This document shows positions 50,018-62,057 of a stretch of 64,000 nucleotides of DNA, piece by piece. This stretch comes from Bolinopsis microptera (taxonomy: Eukaryota > Ctenophora > Tentaculata > Lobata > Bolinopsidae): positions 14,955,628-15,019,627 of the forward strand of contig NC_087075.1 of NCBI RefSeq assembly GCF_026151205.1. The letters run 5' to 3'. Each line of letters starts with the position of its first letter. The first letter of the stretch is position 1. The notes beneath the pieces were generated by a model. That model saw only the letters and a list, made by a program, of their open reading frames with translations. It did not search any database and had not been told where the DNA came from. A program made the position numbers and the translations under genes.

Positions 50018-50520
50018 AAAGGATTTTGATCTTCTCATTAGATTTTAAATTACTGATTTTTTTGTTCTTTTTAGTGTTGAAAAAATTGTAAACTTTTTAT
50101 AACATTAATCTTGAAAATTCGTCAAATTAAGTTGATAAGTCGAAAAGGCTTCTCAGACTTATCGACTTAATTTGACGACGATTTAAAACGCGGATCATTT
50201 CCTACAGTTAAGATGAATGTCATGATTTATGTCCATTTATGGACTTATTTTTTAAACATTGAAAATCTACGAAACTTTGCCAGTATAGTAGTAGTATAGT
50301 AGTTCTTGGAGATTCTTCCTTATAATTTCATGTTTTGTTTCTGACATTTGTAACGAGATGACATCTGCCAACTATACTGTAATTTTTGTATATTTACGTT
50401 TAGACTCGAAGTCTGATTATTGTGCATCGATTGATTGATTTGCATTAGTCGGCACCAATGTTATTATGGTTTTACCACCGTGTTTTGGTTCAGCCGAAAT
50501 AAATTTTACTACTACTAGTT
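50018..50520 (+). other. Probable 3' UTR of the histidine-rich gene with a hairpin
   Basis: AATAAA at 50498-50503 is the first good polyadenylation signal after the stop. At 50111-50172 the 22-nt arm CGTCAAATTAAGTTGATAAG(TC) pairs with its partner across a 14-nt loop, with one G-U wobble. That is the size of a small pre-miRNA-like or structural hairpin. Confidence 0.5.
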
Positions 50521-50835
50521 ATATGATGTTTACATAATTTTTCTCACTCCAGCTGCAGTCTGGTAGTGTTGAGTTTCTAATTTCCTAGCTCTCTTTTTTC
50601 ATGTTTTTGCCTCACAGGAGATATTGTGGTCTTTTCTAAATATAATTGTAATAGTAATACATTGCTGTAAAGTTTATTTGAATTTTGAAATAAAAATGAA
50701 TTGATTTTCAATTTTTTAAAACTTACTCTATTAATGTTGTCATCTTTAGTTTTATGTGATTGATTTTAAGATTGAAGAACTTTTGAATTTGTTGTGTGTG
50801 TTATACTCACACAACAAATATATACTATATATATA

Positions 50836-51160
50836 TCTTACTATATATAAAGCGAGACGATATATATGGATGTGTTTATCCGTGCCATTTTACTGACACC
50901 ACGGTATCAACTTTAACGCAACTTTCCGCAAAAACCGTAAAAGATATACAACTGAAACTTTTTTGACTGGGTCAAATGCTTTAAGGGCCTTCAAATCAGC
51001 ATGAAAAAATAAAAAATTGGCCAAGGAATAATAATTTTAGTGCCCAAAATTTGGACTCCCAAGTGGTGTCAAAAACGCGAATTAAATAGGTAATAATTAT
51101 TTTAGTCTCTCGAGTCTTGACACCACTTTAGGGTTCTGGGTTAGACGGGTTCCTGCTAGT
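50836..51160 (+). mobile_element. Helitron-like non-autonomous element, 325 bp
   Basis: It begins TCTTACTATATATAAAGCGA and ends GGGTTCCTGCTAG, inserted between host A (50835) and T (51161). TC at the 5' end, CTAG at the 3' end and A/T insertion without target duplication are the Helitron rules. The 5' ATATAAAGCGAGACGATAT-type start is like that of many invertebrate Helitron-derived repeats. No clear 3' hairpin was found, which lowers confidence. No protein is encoded. Confidence 0.65.
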
Positions 51161-51836
51161 ACTATATAATATATACTATATATATATACTATATATTCTC
51201 TGTCGTATTATTTTTATAATTTCCTATACTTTTGTTTAATGAAGTCTATCATTTGGGATTTTAACTGGCGCAACTTACAAAGCCAAGGTCAACATTGTAG
51301 ACACCGACAGCAATGTTTTAGTTTTACAAATTATTTAAAACCCTGTTCTCCCGCGACTGCATGTCCTTTCTGGCGCCAACACGAAAATGTATAAGTAGTT
51401 TCTGCTCAGAAATAAGTAATGCGACGTTAAATAGATTCCTGCTCAACTAAAAGATCGCAAAATCTTAATCTGTTGCTGAAGTTGACTGAAGTTGACAAGA
51501 TAATGTCAATGAGATTCATGGTGACACGTACTTGAGTATCATGTGTGGTTCGCTGGCCCCTTATAATTCTTACTGAGCACGTCCGTCACAATTAATTCAT
51601 TAGCCTTGATAGTCATTCCGCTATATTTAACGTTCCAATCTATTTCCACCAACCAGTTGTATCTTTTCACACCGGAACTACAAAGCGTATATTTTCACAC
51701 CACAGCTTTTACTATCACGCTGCATTTTACCAACCTACACTAACACGAATCACGAATCACGATCCTTCCTCATTCCTCCGTTCTCGCTCAAGACATAATT
51801 TTGGCAATTTGTTTTTTGTCGACGGACGCGCAACGC

Positions 51837-51888
51837 ATGGTGAAAGCATCGTCTTTTTCATCTATGTTTTACCCTAACTCCAAGGCAA
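51837..51888 (+). CDS. Candidate first exon, possibly of the FAS1 gene
   Basis: An ATG opens 17 codons (MVKASSFSSMFYPNSKA) ending at a consensus donor, AA|GTGAGT, in phase 1. That phase matches the acceptor of the FAS1 exon at 54929. However, the peptide is not a signal peptide, which most FAS1 proteins have, so the link may be coincidence. Confidence 0.2.
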
Positions 51889-53689
51889 GTGAGTAAGAGT
51901 CGGCACTCTAACATTATACTTGTAGTTTGCTAGTTTACATGATAATACATATTACCCTAAACAGAAATTTTCATTACCATCATGAGTTGTAAACCAACAG
52001 TATATTCCATAATCTTACAATCTCATTCGTCACCTCCGCATGTTGTAGTTAGTAATATCACTTGGTTACGTGTAACCATGGTTACATGGCGTGATCTCCA
52101 GATCCAAGGAGGTTAGTCTCTGTCCACTAGTGAGCCATTCTTCTTTTGTACTATACACAGCTTATCTAAGTTCATTTACAAAAGCCTGTTAAATTCTTCT
52201 TATGGGTGTTATTTTTTCCATAGCCTTCAGTTGGCAGCATCTTTTTCGTATAATTATGAATCATGAGTCCAATGGGTGTTATTTTTTCCAAATCTTAATC
52301 GTATAACTCTAACAGACCACTTCACCAAGTCAACAGTCTAACTTTACAAGGAAGACTGTGACAGTGTGACCCAATCGGTCTGACTTTTAAAACTGATAAG
52401 AAAGTTCAGTGATTTGTGTGAAGATGTAATTTGACCTGCGTGAATTTGTAGTGATCGGACACCCGTCAAGCTGATTGGGCACCCTGTTAAGTGTGCGAGA
52501 GTAAGATGTAATAGTGATTGGTTGTAGTTGTCAGTCTGCACCCATCAAAATGGTAAGGACAAAATGTATCTTTATCTTACAATTTCATATGTTGATGCTT
52601 TCAAATCGCTACACAGATTAGTTTACTTTATTAAACTTAATTCACAGTGCACAGGGTTTCTATCGACCATTTCAATCATAATCTTCCATCGTCTTGTACT
52701 TTTGATAATAATTAAGTTAACTGTTTTGTTCTATCAGTATCATCAAACGCTGTCCTGTCTGTTGTCATCCTTCAGTTCATCGCTCATTATCGTTTAAGTT
52801 TGAGTAATATCCGGTGTATGTAATTTGGGTAATTATAATTAATTATAATTGACCTTAATTATGAGTATCACAACAATGTGACTGTGATATATAAAACACT
52901 GAACAACAAAGCTCCTTAAGTGAAAGCTTATATAAAGTCACAAATCAATTAAAACGTTTTCCTAGTTGAGTTCAGAGTGTGTGGCTACTAATTAGTAGTT
53001 ACTAGTAGTGGCTCCTCTAAATCGTGTGTTAGGTTGTTTGCTCGCTTTGTGTACCCTAAAAGTAAAAAGCTAAAACGTACCAGTACCGTATTTTCTGCAC
53101 TTGTTCGTGTTTTAAACACGCTTTTCGTTCACTCGCTTACATATTGATAGTTACCATAGTTACCTTATATATTAGTTACATACTGATATCTCTCATGTAC
53201 CGTACTACATTTACATCGCATCGTTTGTGAATGAATCAGAATTAAGAATTTAATGTTACCCTGATAGGCCTAGTATTATAGTAGGGGGCATATCCGTCAC
53301 ATAAAGAAAGGTATTGCGTTCCACAGTTAGGGCCCACAATTTAAGGCCCATTTCTGTAAATCATTACTAAATGAGTAAAATATTTCCAACGCTATAAACA
53401 TATGCTGACTGATTTGCATTGTAAGATGATCTTGTAGTTGTATTTTTAACCGCGGGGATTTTGGCTGTACATTGTTAAATTGAAATGTTTCGAGGATAAC
53501 TTGCAGTTGCCTTGGAGACGATTTGATTTTATTTTTACAAGCGGTGCATTCGAGACAATGTATGGTTCAAAGATAGTGTCAGGTGCATTGAAGTGACACT
53601 ACCTGTAACAGATATCTGATATAATCTAATCAGCTTTCATACAGAAATTGCAGTTTTACTTCACTTGTTTTGTCATACTAGCTTATTCG

Positions 53690-54190
53690 ACTTGTTATTA
53701 TACTTTTCGGTTTTCTGGACCTCCCTTTTCTAACCCTGACTTTGAGAAGATAGCATTTCGTACCGTACACACATTTTGCAATTCATCTCATTCTAGTAAA
53801 TGTTAGCGATAGCTTCATTCCGATGGTGAAGAAATCGCTGATGGTAATACCGACTCGAATCGAAGAGAAAGTTGAGTAGCTGAGTCAAAATTTGTAACGT
53901 GATCTTAGGGGTCGTTCACATGTTACGTAATCAGCCGAGACGGGAGGGGGGACCAGATAATTACGCTAGTGTATTTTGACACAATAGCTATGTGTAAAAC
54001 TAATTACGGAGGTGGGAGGGGGGGGGGGGGGGGGGGTTACAAATTGTCCAAAAAGTGATTACGTAATATGTGAACGACCTTAAATATCTTACGACTACGA
54101 GATCTTACGTGATGTTGTTCACGTCCTTTGTTAAGCAGGGTCGTTTGTCGGTTTCCTATGATTACGTGGGTCATTTCTACTTCTAGTAGC
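53690..54190. repeat. Diverged duplication, copy 1 (copy 2 at about 55020-55330)
   Basis: Shared blocks in the same order include ACACACATTT, TCATTCCGATG, CCGACTC, GAGTAGC, ACGTGAT/CACGTTA and CGTTTGT...TTTCTA...AGCA. Copy 2 lacks the MITE, so the MITE entered copy 1 after duplication. Confidence 0.6.
53908..54079. mobile_element. 172-bp MITE with TTA target duplication
   Basis: The ends GGTCGTTCACATGTTACGTA and its near-perfect reverse complement (TACGTAATATGTGAACGACC) are flanked by TTA on both sides. The interior has two G-rich runs, including about 20 consecutive G. A 3-bp TTA duplication and termini of this type fit PIF/Harbinger-like or ISL2EU-like MITEs; assignment is tentative. Confidence 0.72.
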
Positions 54191-54324
54191 ATTGTCCACC
54201 ACATCACCTTCAGCTGACGACGATTAACACATGTTTATTGAAAGCTTCTACAAGTTAAACTATCGTATCACTTATATGTTTTTAACCCAACTCCATTCAG
54301 TTCTACTTCTAGAGTTTAATCCAC

Positions 54325-54463
54325 GACCCGCCGCCCTTATACTCACCACACTATTTACCCCTTATATTATTATACCCCTTTACTGTTTTCAGGCATTAAG
54401 ACTCACCGAAAGTAGTTCATCAGGCATATTTTAAGTTCAAAACATTCTAATTCAATGTCAAAG
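54325..54463 (+). repeat. Dispersed repeat, copy 2
   Basis: Matches 44539-44686 (see there). A reverse-strand CTGATGAACTACTTTCGGTG segment looks superficially ribozyme-like but lacks a GAAA in the right place. Confidence 0.7.
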
Positions 54464-54928
54464 AATCCATTTTGAATTTGTAGTAATTATAACATGAAAC
54501 TTGTGCGACATTAATTAACTTTAAGTGACACATATTTAATGTGCGTACTTATAAAGTTCGTAGACTCAGATTTACGACCGTAAATTTTGCATCATACGAT
54601 ACGACGTATGTAATTTGGTTTTGTTAATCATTAGTGGTATTTTAATTTGGGATGTGGAACACGCCTCTTTCTTCGCTGGTACAGTATAACGGGATGAAAT
54701 ATTCTGTGTTATTCGTTATCCCCTAGATGAGTTTTATCTGCTGCAATTGAATGTTTTTGCGTTGTAAGCATTTTGTATAACTCCACCGCCAACCAGAATA
54801 TCTATTAAGATTTAATTTAAATTTGCCAAAACTTGGATGAATCAAAAGATGTATTTTTGCAGATTTGACATAAATTGTTGAGTAACGCCAATCTCATGCT
54901 TTCTCTCTCTCTTTTTCTCTTTCTGCAG

Positions 54929-57900
54929 AATCGCAATGTTTAAGTTTATCAACAAAGCCTGAAGTCCTTAGGTAAGAATCAGTATAAAAATATAAAAACT
55001 GATCCTATAGTAAAATAAGGTGTTGTCATACTTATTCCAGTCTCACTCTACATATTGATAGTTACGATAGTTACGATAGTTACTTATCGTCACTCTTAGT
55101 CCCAAATCCTTAATTTGAGGAGATATTAGCAGAACACACATTTCACATTTTAATTTGATCATTCCGATGACGAGAAGATTATTGATAGTTACTCCGACTC
55201 AGGTTAGAAAAGAAGTTCGTGAGTAGCAAAATCACGTTAAAATGATATTCTCTCAGAGTCAGAGTCAGATGTAACCGACCGTTTGTAGGCTTCTTAAAAT
55301 TACGTTGTGCTTATTTCTAGCAATATTTAATCGCACGGAGCTTTCACTCATTTAGATCGCCCTGTTTTAGTGTGTTCAACAGGATTCAATAGAATCAATA
55401 TAAAATCTTAATCGGTTGGCGTTATGATAGTGATAAAAGGGAGTGTGGACACAGCTGTAGTGATAAATCAACGTTGTAATTATAACACTAAGTTCAATGT
55501 GATACTGACACTGTTGTTTATTCATGCTGAAAGGTTAACTTTCGTATATTATGTCGTATGTTCGCGGTATAATAAACCGTTATTATACTTTAACTTGTAA
55601 ATAGTTGATAATGTTGTCAATTTAATTTAAACCACACGCTGACCCGAGTTTTTGCATGAGGGGTCACCGTGTCACTGTCAGAGCCATTTACATATTGCAT
55701 AACATTAATTACAACACTACAAATCTATTACATTTATTGAGAATTATGTAATGTAACGTGATGAAAATATTTTAAACCTTTAAACGGGCATATCCTGTCC
55801 AAACCCAGGATGCACTACATGAAAAATTCGTTGTAACTTTGTTTGAAAAGCATTAGCCACTGATAACGGAGAAGGAGGTCCTTAAACTTAAAGTAATGTG
55901 ATAACAGCTGCACCTCATGATAATATTCTAGTATTATTATGCAGATTTCACAATGAGTAAATATCACCTATATTAGGGGACATAATAGTTCCCCTTGCTT
56001 GAGAATGAGATTGATTGGACTTTTGGCGACAAAAACTTATAGTTATATTTCAATCTAGGGTGAAGCTACGTAAATCCTTTAGGACATCATAAGTGATCAG
56101 AATGACGCTATTGTCCACCAATTTATCCAACACATTAAGAGAATGAGGTGACCATGGATCTACTGATGCAGGCACTACCATATAAGGTAGTAATGATAAG
56201 TAACCTGCACAACTGTTATTGAGAACAATAAATTTACCATGGGAGTAGTCATTACCGCACCGTTGCTATTGTGTGCGAATTAAACCAAACCATTCAGACA
56301 TTTCCACGCTGCAGTATAATAAGCCTCACGCTGATAGTTGATACGCGATGCTATCAGTTCCTTTATTATCTATAGTAGTACTATAAGTAGTAGTACTACT
56401 ATCGTTTTCATTATATATTTCAAATTCATTATAATATTTTGGTTATACCTGGCGGACTTACTGAAAAAGTTATGCAATTGCAAAGATGTAAATATAAAAT
56501 CTTTTGCATTCTGTCTTCACACTTCAGAATATTTTGAATCTTAAGAATTTTTTCGTCACTACTGAATCTCTTCAACATCAGAATATAGTTATAGTTTCAC
56601 ACTCTGTAACTTTGTATAGGAATTAAATGTGGTCAATTCATTCCATGCTTTAGTTTAACCAATGTTTAACACACATTGTAGCGTACAGCCTTTAGCCTAT
56701 TTTCTATTTCATCAGTTTAAAACTTCAAACACTATAACTACATGTGATGTGATGCATGTTCTGAGACAATTCTGTATTCAACTAGTTCTGCACTGCACTC
56801 TAGTGAAACCCAGGTGGCCTGTTCACTAGTACTACCAACCTCACTTGTTCAGTTTCTTGCTTATGTCCAACTGTTCGTCGTTACTCTTTCCACAATGTAT
56901 TTAGTAGGGGGGGGGCCAATGGCATAAATGGAGAAAATGGAGAATTACTCATGGGTTTTTCCATTTTCTCCATAGAAAAAGTCTCCATTTTATGCCATTT
57001 TATGCCATTGAAAACCTGAAAAATTTAGAATTTCGAGAAAAATTATTAAAAAAAAGATATTTTCGGCCAATAATGAACAGGGTATCATGAAACATGGAGA
57101 AAAGTGGTTTTCAGAAAAACTTTGAAAAATGTTGACTTAGAAAATGTTCGGTCCGAGTCATTTTCGATACGTACCTCCCGTATCGAGAGCTCCCGATTCC
57201 GTGCTCGTGTTGCAAAGGGGAGGCCTGCCTTCCGAGATCGCATTACCTCGAGTCCAAAATTGTGTATCGAGGGGAAGGTGTGGACTTCGAAAAAATATTT
57301 TCGGCAAATAATGAACAGGGTAGCATGAAACGTGGAGAAAAGCGGTCTTCAGAAAAAATTTGAAAAATTTTGACCGAAAAAATATTTTCGGCTTATAATG
57401 AACAAGGTAGCATGAAACGTGGAGAAAAGTGTTTTTCAGAAAAACTTTGAAAAATTTTGACTTAGAAAATTACCCCTCGGTACACAATTTTGGACTCGAG
57501 GCTTCCCCCTGGTAATGCGATCTCGGAAGGCAGGCCTCCCCTTTGCAATACGAGCTCGGAATCGGGAGCTCTCGATACGAGAGGTACGTATCGAGAATGA
57601 CTCGGGCCGAAAATTTTCTAATTCAAAATTTTTCAAAGTTTTTCTAAAAACCACTTTTCTCCACGTTTCATGCTACCCTCTTCATTATTAGCCGAAAATT
57701 TTTTTTTGGTTTTTCGGTTTATCGAAGTCTGCACCTACCCCTAGATACACAAATTTGGACTCGGGCTTCCCCCTAGTAATGCGATCTCGGAAGGCAGGCC
57801 TCCCCTTTGCAACACGAGCTCGGAATCGTGAGCTCTCGATACGAGAGGTACGTATCGAGAATGACTCGGGCCGAAAATTTTCTAAGTCAAAATTTTTCAA

Positions 57901-59597
57901 AGTTTTTCTAAAAACCACTTTTCTCCACGTTTCATGCTACCCTCTTCATTATTAGCCGAAAATATTTTTTTGGTTTTTCGGTTTATCGAAGTCTGCACCT
58001 ACCCCTAGATACACAAATTTGGACTCGAGGCTTCCCCCTAGTAATGCGATCTCGGAAGGCAGGCCTCCCCTTTGCAGTGCGAGCTTGTTTCGACTTTCGA
58101 GGATGTAGGTCTCACTTCTCAGTGCCTATAATTACTCTCCCCTATTACTCACTCCTGCTGTAGCCTGTAGAAATAACTTTACACTAGGCTTGAGTAATTA
58201 TGAGTTTGCCTGAAGTGTGCCTCTACTAACCTAGTATAAGCATCTAGTAGCCTACTATGAGCTTTCATAAGCTTGTTACGCCCCTAGTAAGCGTAAATAA
58301 ACATGTTAGGATGTCCAATTTAGGTGTTAAAGATCAAAATTTGAAGACAAAATTCATGGCATAAAATGGAGAAAATGGAGAATTACTCATGGAGAATTAC
58401 TCAATGGAAAAACCCATGAGTAATTCTCCATTTTCTCCATTTTATGCCATTTTATGCCATTTTATGCCATTGGCCCCCCCCCCCCATTTAGTATTATCGT
58501 GTAAATGTGATCGTACAATTCTGTGCTGTCGTTTTACTTTTTGTGTAATCCTTTTCTGATTTTCCTGCATTTTTGACTTGCCACAAAATTCACAGATTAG
58601 GTCCTATATTTGATGATTATATTTATGCAACACCTTCAACCTATTTTACACGCTTAAACTTGATATAATAATTTTTCCAGGCTCTGTTCAACCATGTATT
58701 TTGGAACCGTACACGCGTACGTTAAGTCGACGGAAAGCTGCTCAAAGTTTGCTAAACTTCTTGAAGATGCAGGTTCTGAAATTCTGGTGAGTTTGATAAA
58801 TTTAATAGTTTCAATTTTTAAGAATTGTGCTCATTCTAACAGCTTATATAAATAAACAGCTAAATAAATTATTATCACACTTCAAGATTTAACTTTTTCA
58901 AATTATGAATTGCCTCAGCCCAAGTTCGGGGGCAGCAAGACGCTTTTCCTACCCAACAACTCAGCATTCGAAAAGCTGACTGACCTAGATTTGCAAGCGT
59001 TAGAATTGTTTCCCAACAAGTTCGTTGGATCCCTTCTTTACAAAGGTGTTTTACTTTTGATGTGTACTTTTAATTATTTTAATCATACATTCTGCTGGGG
59101 GGGGGGGGGGGGGGGGGGGGTAGTACTACTAGCCCAATTTACTTCCATAACTTCTGACATTGGCAAAATTTAAATTAATTAAATTTGTCTCCAACAATGA
59201 GCCAACTGTCATATTGTGTCAAGATTAGAAGTTTGACTCAAAGAATCCGCTCCAAATTTAATAACTAAACCTATTGTTTTGTTCAGGTGATTTGTGCACA
59301 GCAGGAATGTTCCACATTAAAGATTTCAACACAATCGACAGTACCTGGTCGGTAACTCTCAGCTCAGAGGACGAACTTATCATCGGTAATTATGATTATT
59401 TTGGTTATTTCAGTTCAGATATTTTAACAAATGAACTATATTCTTTTGATCCCCATACTTGCCCGCTAGGTATTTAAGCTAATGATAGTTTTTACGATAT
59501 TACAGGTGATGGAGCAAGGTTTCTGGAATCAGACATTCTGTGCAGTGACGGGGTGGTGCACGTGATGGACACAGTCTTACTGGACACTGTTACCTGA
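54929..59597 (+). CDS. Single-domain fasciclin (FAS1) protein, 3' part, five exons visible
   Basis: Exons 54929-54971, 58681-58786, 58919-59045, 59287-59385 and 59506-59597 splice in frame at GT-AG sites and encode about 154 residues ending in TGA. FAS1 hallmarks are visible: a first conserved block (TLFLPNNSAFEKL, as in the family's TVFAPTNxAFxxL) and the C-terminal H2 block DGVVHVMDTVLL (family NGVIHVIDxVLL). These surround a hydrophobic core (LFPNKFVGSLLYKG) and the connecting GDLCTAGMFHIKDF. FAS1 domains mediate extracellular or membrane-linked adhesion. A single short domain with the stop 8 codons after the H2 block suggests a secreted one-domain protein without a GPI tail. The start and signal peptide lie upstream and were not identified. 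The first visible intron (3.7 kb) contains a DNA element; a later one has about 24 consecutive G. Confidence 0.88.
55020..55330. repeat. Diverged duplication, copy 2 (within FAS1 intron)
   Basis: Counterpart of 53690-54190, about 1.35 kb downstream in the same orientation. It lacks the MITE. Confidence 0.55.
56907..58485. mobile_element. 1.58-kb non-autonomous DNA element in FAS1 intron
   Basis: The ends are GGGGGGGGGCCAATGGCATA and its reverse complement, flanked by an exact 8-bp target duplication ATTTAGTA (56899-56906 and 58486-58493). Each end is itself a hairpin built from CCATTTTCTCC and GGAGAAAATGG. The interior holds about five copies of a ~90-bp block (TAATGAACAGGGTAGCATGA...) and a GC-richer block (GGGGAGGCCTGCCTTCCGAG...). 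They are plus-oriented on the left (57058-57470) and inverted on the right (57480-58090), so the whole element can fold back. No transposase is encoded. TIR composition and duplication length match the element at 4132-4923. Confidence 0.88.
57104..57918. other. Repeated ~70-codon open frame inside the DNA element
   Basis: Three copies (57104-57328 plus; 57436-57654 and 57688-57918 minus) share an open frame beginning MVFRKTLKN with SFSIRTSRIESSRFRAR and AKGRPAFRDRIT. Few substitutions separate the copies, so conservation of the frame may simply reflect recent duplication. The basic, Arg-rich composition matches no family I know. Confidence 0.3.
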
Positions 59598-61298
59598 CAC
59601 AGAGGGACTAAAGTGCAAAGAAACACAGTCACCTGATACTGTCACGTGACACTCAGTCAGATTCACTCAGACTCAGTCAGTCTTTCTTAGCAGAACTTGT
59701 ACATTAGGGTCGCTGTTTGAGTAAAAACTAATTAGTTTGAGTTGTGGGAATGTGGGTAAGCTATTATTTTGCAGGAACTTTTAGTTTACGTCATATACTC
59801 AAATGTCAGCTCGCGGCTAGAGTCCCATATTACTTAGCGACCTTTTGATATTGTCAGTGAAGTCAGAAGGACTATTGAAAACTATTTACGATTAAACTAT
59901 TTTGTGAGCGTGCAGTGAAAGTAGAGGCAATATTATAGTCGTCATAACACCAACATTTGAAGGATGTGATTTTGAGTTTTGTGTTTATAAACTTACTCTT
60001 TGTTTACAAACTGAAACAGATTTGTTCCTCATTATTTTACCTAATTGAAAATAATACCCATTGTATATTGGTACATGAATGAAATTATATACATAATCAG
60101 TATAACATTGTAAACATCACTTAAGAAAACGAATATAGTAACCATGGTAACGAATATAGTAACCATGGTAACGAGCATCCCCGCCATATTCCTCGATATA
60201 ACGAAGAAGGTTTCATATTAACATTACACAGAGGGGCAAAAGTTCCAATTGTGCATTGGCTGACGGAGCATGCAGCTATTATAGTACATTGCACTGTGAA
60301 AACATTACCCGCAGTGTTCGCTCATATATTTTAGTCATCTAACATATTTTTCAAAATAAAGATGAAAACAATTTTACTCAAAAATCAGCTAAAATTCAAT
60401 CATGACAGATAGAGTTAGAGCGTCCCAGAAAGCGAGCAGCCAAAAAAGCGAACAGTCAGAGAGAATGTATAGCTTAAAACGAGCGGAGAAATCTTAAATG
60501 AATCTGACTTATAACCGTTCTACGATTTTATAGTGTTAACATTTAACAAGTCAGGGCGCTTGTGATGAGGCATACTACACATACTATACAACACCATACT
60601 ACCAGCACTCATTCATCACAGTATAAAAACTCAAATCATTTTAATAAAACATATATATAACATCATCTATCTGTCATCTTGCAGTATTTTACTGCTAGAG
60701 ATAATGAAGTTGAGTTTTAAATGAGATGGATCGACTCAAGTATCAAATACGAAGATAGCTAAGGGTCCCGCCCCTAATCTAATAAAACAAAATCAAGTCT
60801 AAATTGCTTAATTAAGTAAAATACTTAATTAAGTAAATAAACATTTAAACTGGTCTAACAAGATGAGACGGTGTAAGAAGTATTGCTGAACAGGTATTCT
60901 CTACTTCTACACTCTACTCTATATTACCACATAACACATGCATGTAAATCATGATTATCACCCGCCTAAATTAAAGTTGTCAAACGATTGAAAGAAATGT
61001 GGTTGCATTCTTAACCATTCAATAATAAAGTATAGTACAAAACTGTTTCACCAACTAAAATTCATGATTATCAAACTCAAAAAAAATGTGAAAAATTAAT
61101 TCAAAAGCCACTGATAAAGGCAGATATCTCCTAGAAAAGAAGGATCTAATCTAAATCTACGACCATAGCATATAATAATCGTGTTTTAAAGCAGAAAATT
61201 TAAAAAGCAATATCGGATCATATTTGTGTTGCATGAAAATTGAAAGAAAGTTAATTGAATTCTAAGCTAATTAACTAATTGATGAACTAACTGGTTAA
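59598..61298. other. Intergenic region between convergent FAS1 and AP-2 mu genes
   Basis: No coding signal. AATAAA at 60355 may serve the FAS1 gene. Two perfect X-box-type palindromes, GTAACCATGGTAAC, lie at 60138-60151 and 60159-60172. The two genes converge, so this holds both 3' UTRs. Confidence 0.55.
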
Positions 61299-61433
61299 TT
61301 AGGAGCGTGTCTCGTAAAGACCACTCCTTCCGATGTATCGAACCCACTTGACAGTTTCGTGGTCGCTGTAGTTCAGCTTCGGTTCAAAAACTTTGAGATA
61401 TCGTACCTTTAATCCAGAGGGCGCGTAGGGGAC
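61299..61433 (-). CDS. AP2M1: AP-2 complex mu subunit, canonical terminal exon
   Basis: This minus-strand exon encodes 44 residues, from [20 protein letters not shown] to GLYETRS and a stop, after a CCAG acceptor. It is nearly the same as the C-terminus of animal mu2 (mammals end YIGRSGIYETRC). AP-2 mu recognises YxxPhi endocytic motifs on cargo at the plasma membrane and joins clathrin coats. The pocket residues at this end of rat mu2, Trp421 and Arg423, are present as the W and R of KWVRYIGR. It starts in phase 0, as required by the donor at 62642. A second, equal-length version of this exon lies 625 bp upstream (62058-62192), so this one would be reached by skipping that exon. Confidence 0.95.
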   Translation of the reverse strand, partial: VPYAPSGLKVRYLKVFEPKLNYSDHETVKWVRYIGRSGLYETRS

Positions 61434-62057
61434 CTGGAAGGAAGTGGTTTATAATCTAATAGTTGTAGTTTATTTATAAAGCTTTAAATGAGATTTAGTT
61501 TGATACAGTAGGAGGTTGAGCAGTTTACTGAAGTATTTATTATGTAATATCTGTGCTTCAAATGCTTCACTAATGAATTTTTCTCACTAAAACAAAAATA
61601 CGCTGCTTGTTTTCGTAAATCAATGACATTTTTACATTTTACCAAAATCACACGAAAAAAAGAGCCAATGGCGAATATTAGGCAGCAGATTCTACGGTAA
61701 CATGGTAGCTGCGGTTCACTGGGCTAAGGATACCATGTTATTTTCCGGTCCATGTTAAAAAGAAGACAAAATCAAGCAAACCACACAAAAATCAAACCCA
61801 ACGGCATTTAGGACTCTATCAGGAAATTGTAACAGATCGGATTTTTATCAACCAGATTAGGTCTGCTGATTAAAAAACAACGAGTACACAACCTCAGATC
61901 AGTACTCAATCAACAGTTGCTATGGTGTTGCTATGGCAACAGTTCTAGTTGACATGTTTTACACGTGATAGAGTCCTACGCCGCGTTAAAAAGGAGTAAC
62001 ACGAAGAGAGAGAGATCACACTCTTTATACCGCACCTATAACCCTGCTCTCACGCCT

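Larger units (their letters stand above)
51161..54928. other. Gene-poor stretch; possible 5' part of the FAS1 gene
   Basis: Contains one candidate exon (51837), a MITE (53908-54079), a repeat copy (54325-54463) and the first half of a diverged duplication (about 53690-54190). An ATG followed at once by a donor (ATG|GTAAGG) at 52550 could be a start-codon-only exon, but this is weak. Confidence 0.45.

Noticed and set aside
53800..53880. Conserved short peptide (IPMVKKSLMVIPTR) shared with 55155-55215
   Set aside because: The similarity extends into untranslatable flanks with stops in frame, so it is a nucleotide-level duplication rather than a duplicated exon.
54391..54420. Second hammerhead on the minus strand (CTGATGAACTACTTTCGG)
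   Set aside because: It has CTGATGA, but no proper stem II followed by GAAA and no cleavage triplet with pairing stems.
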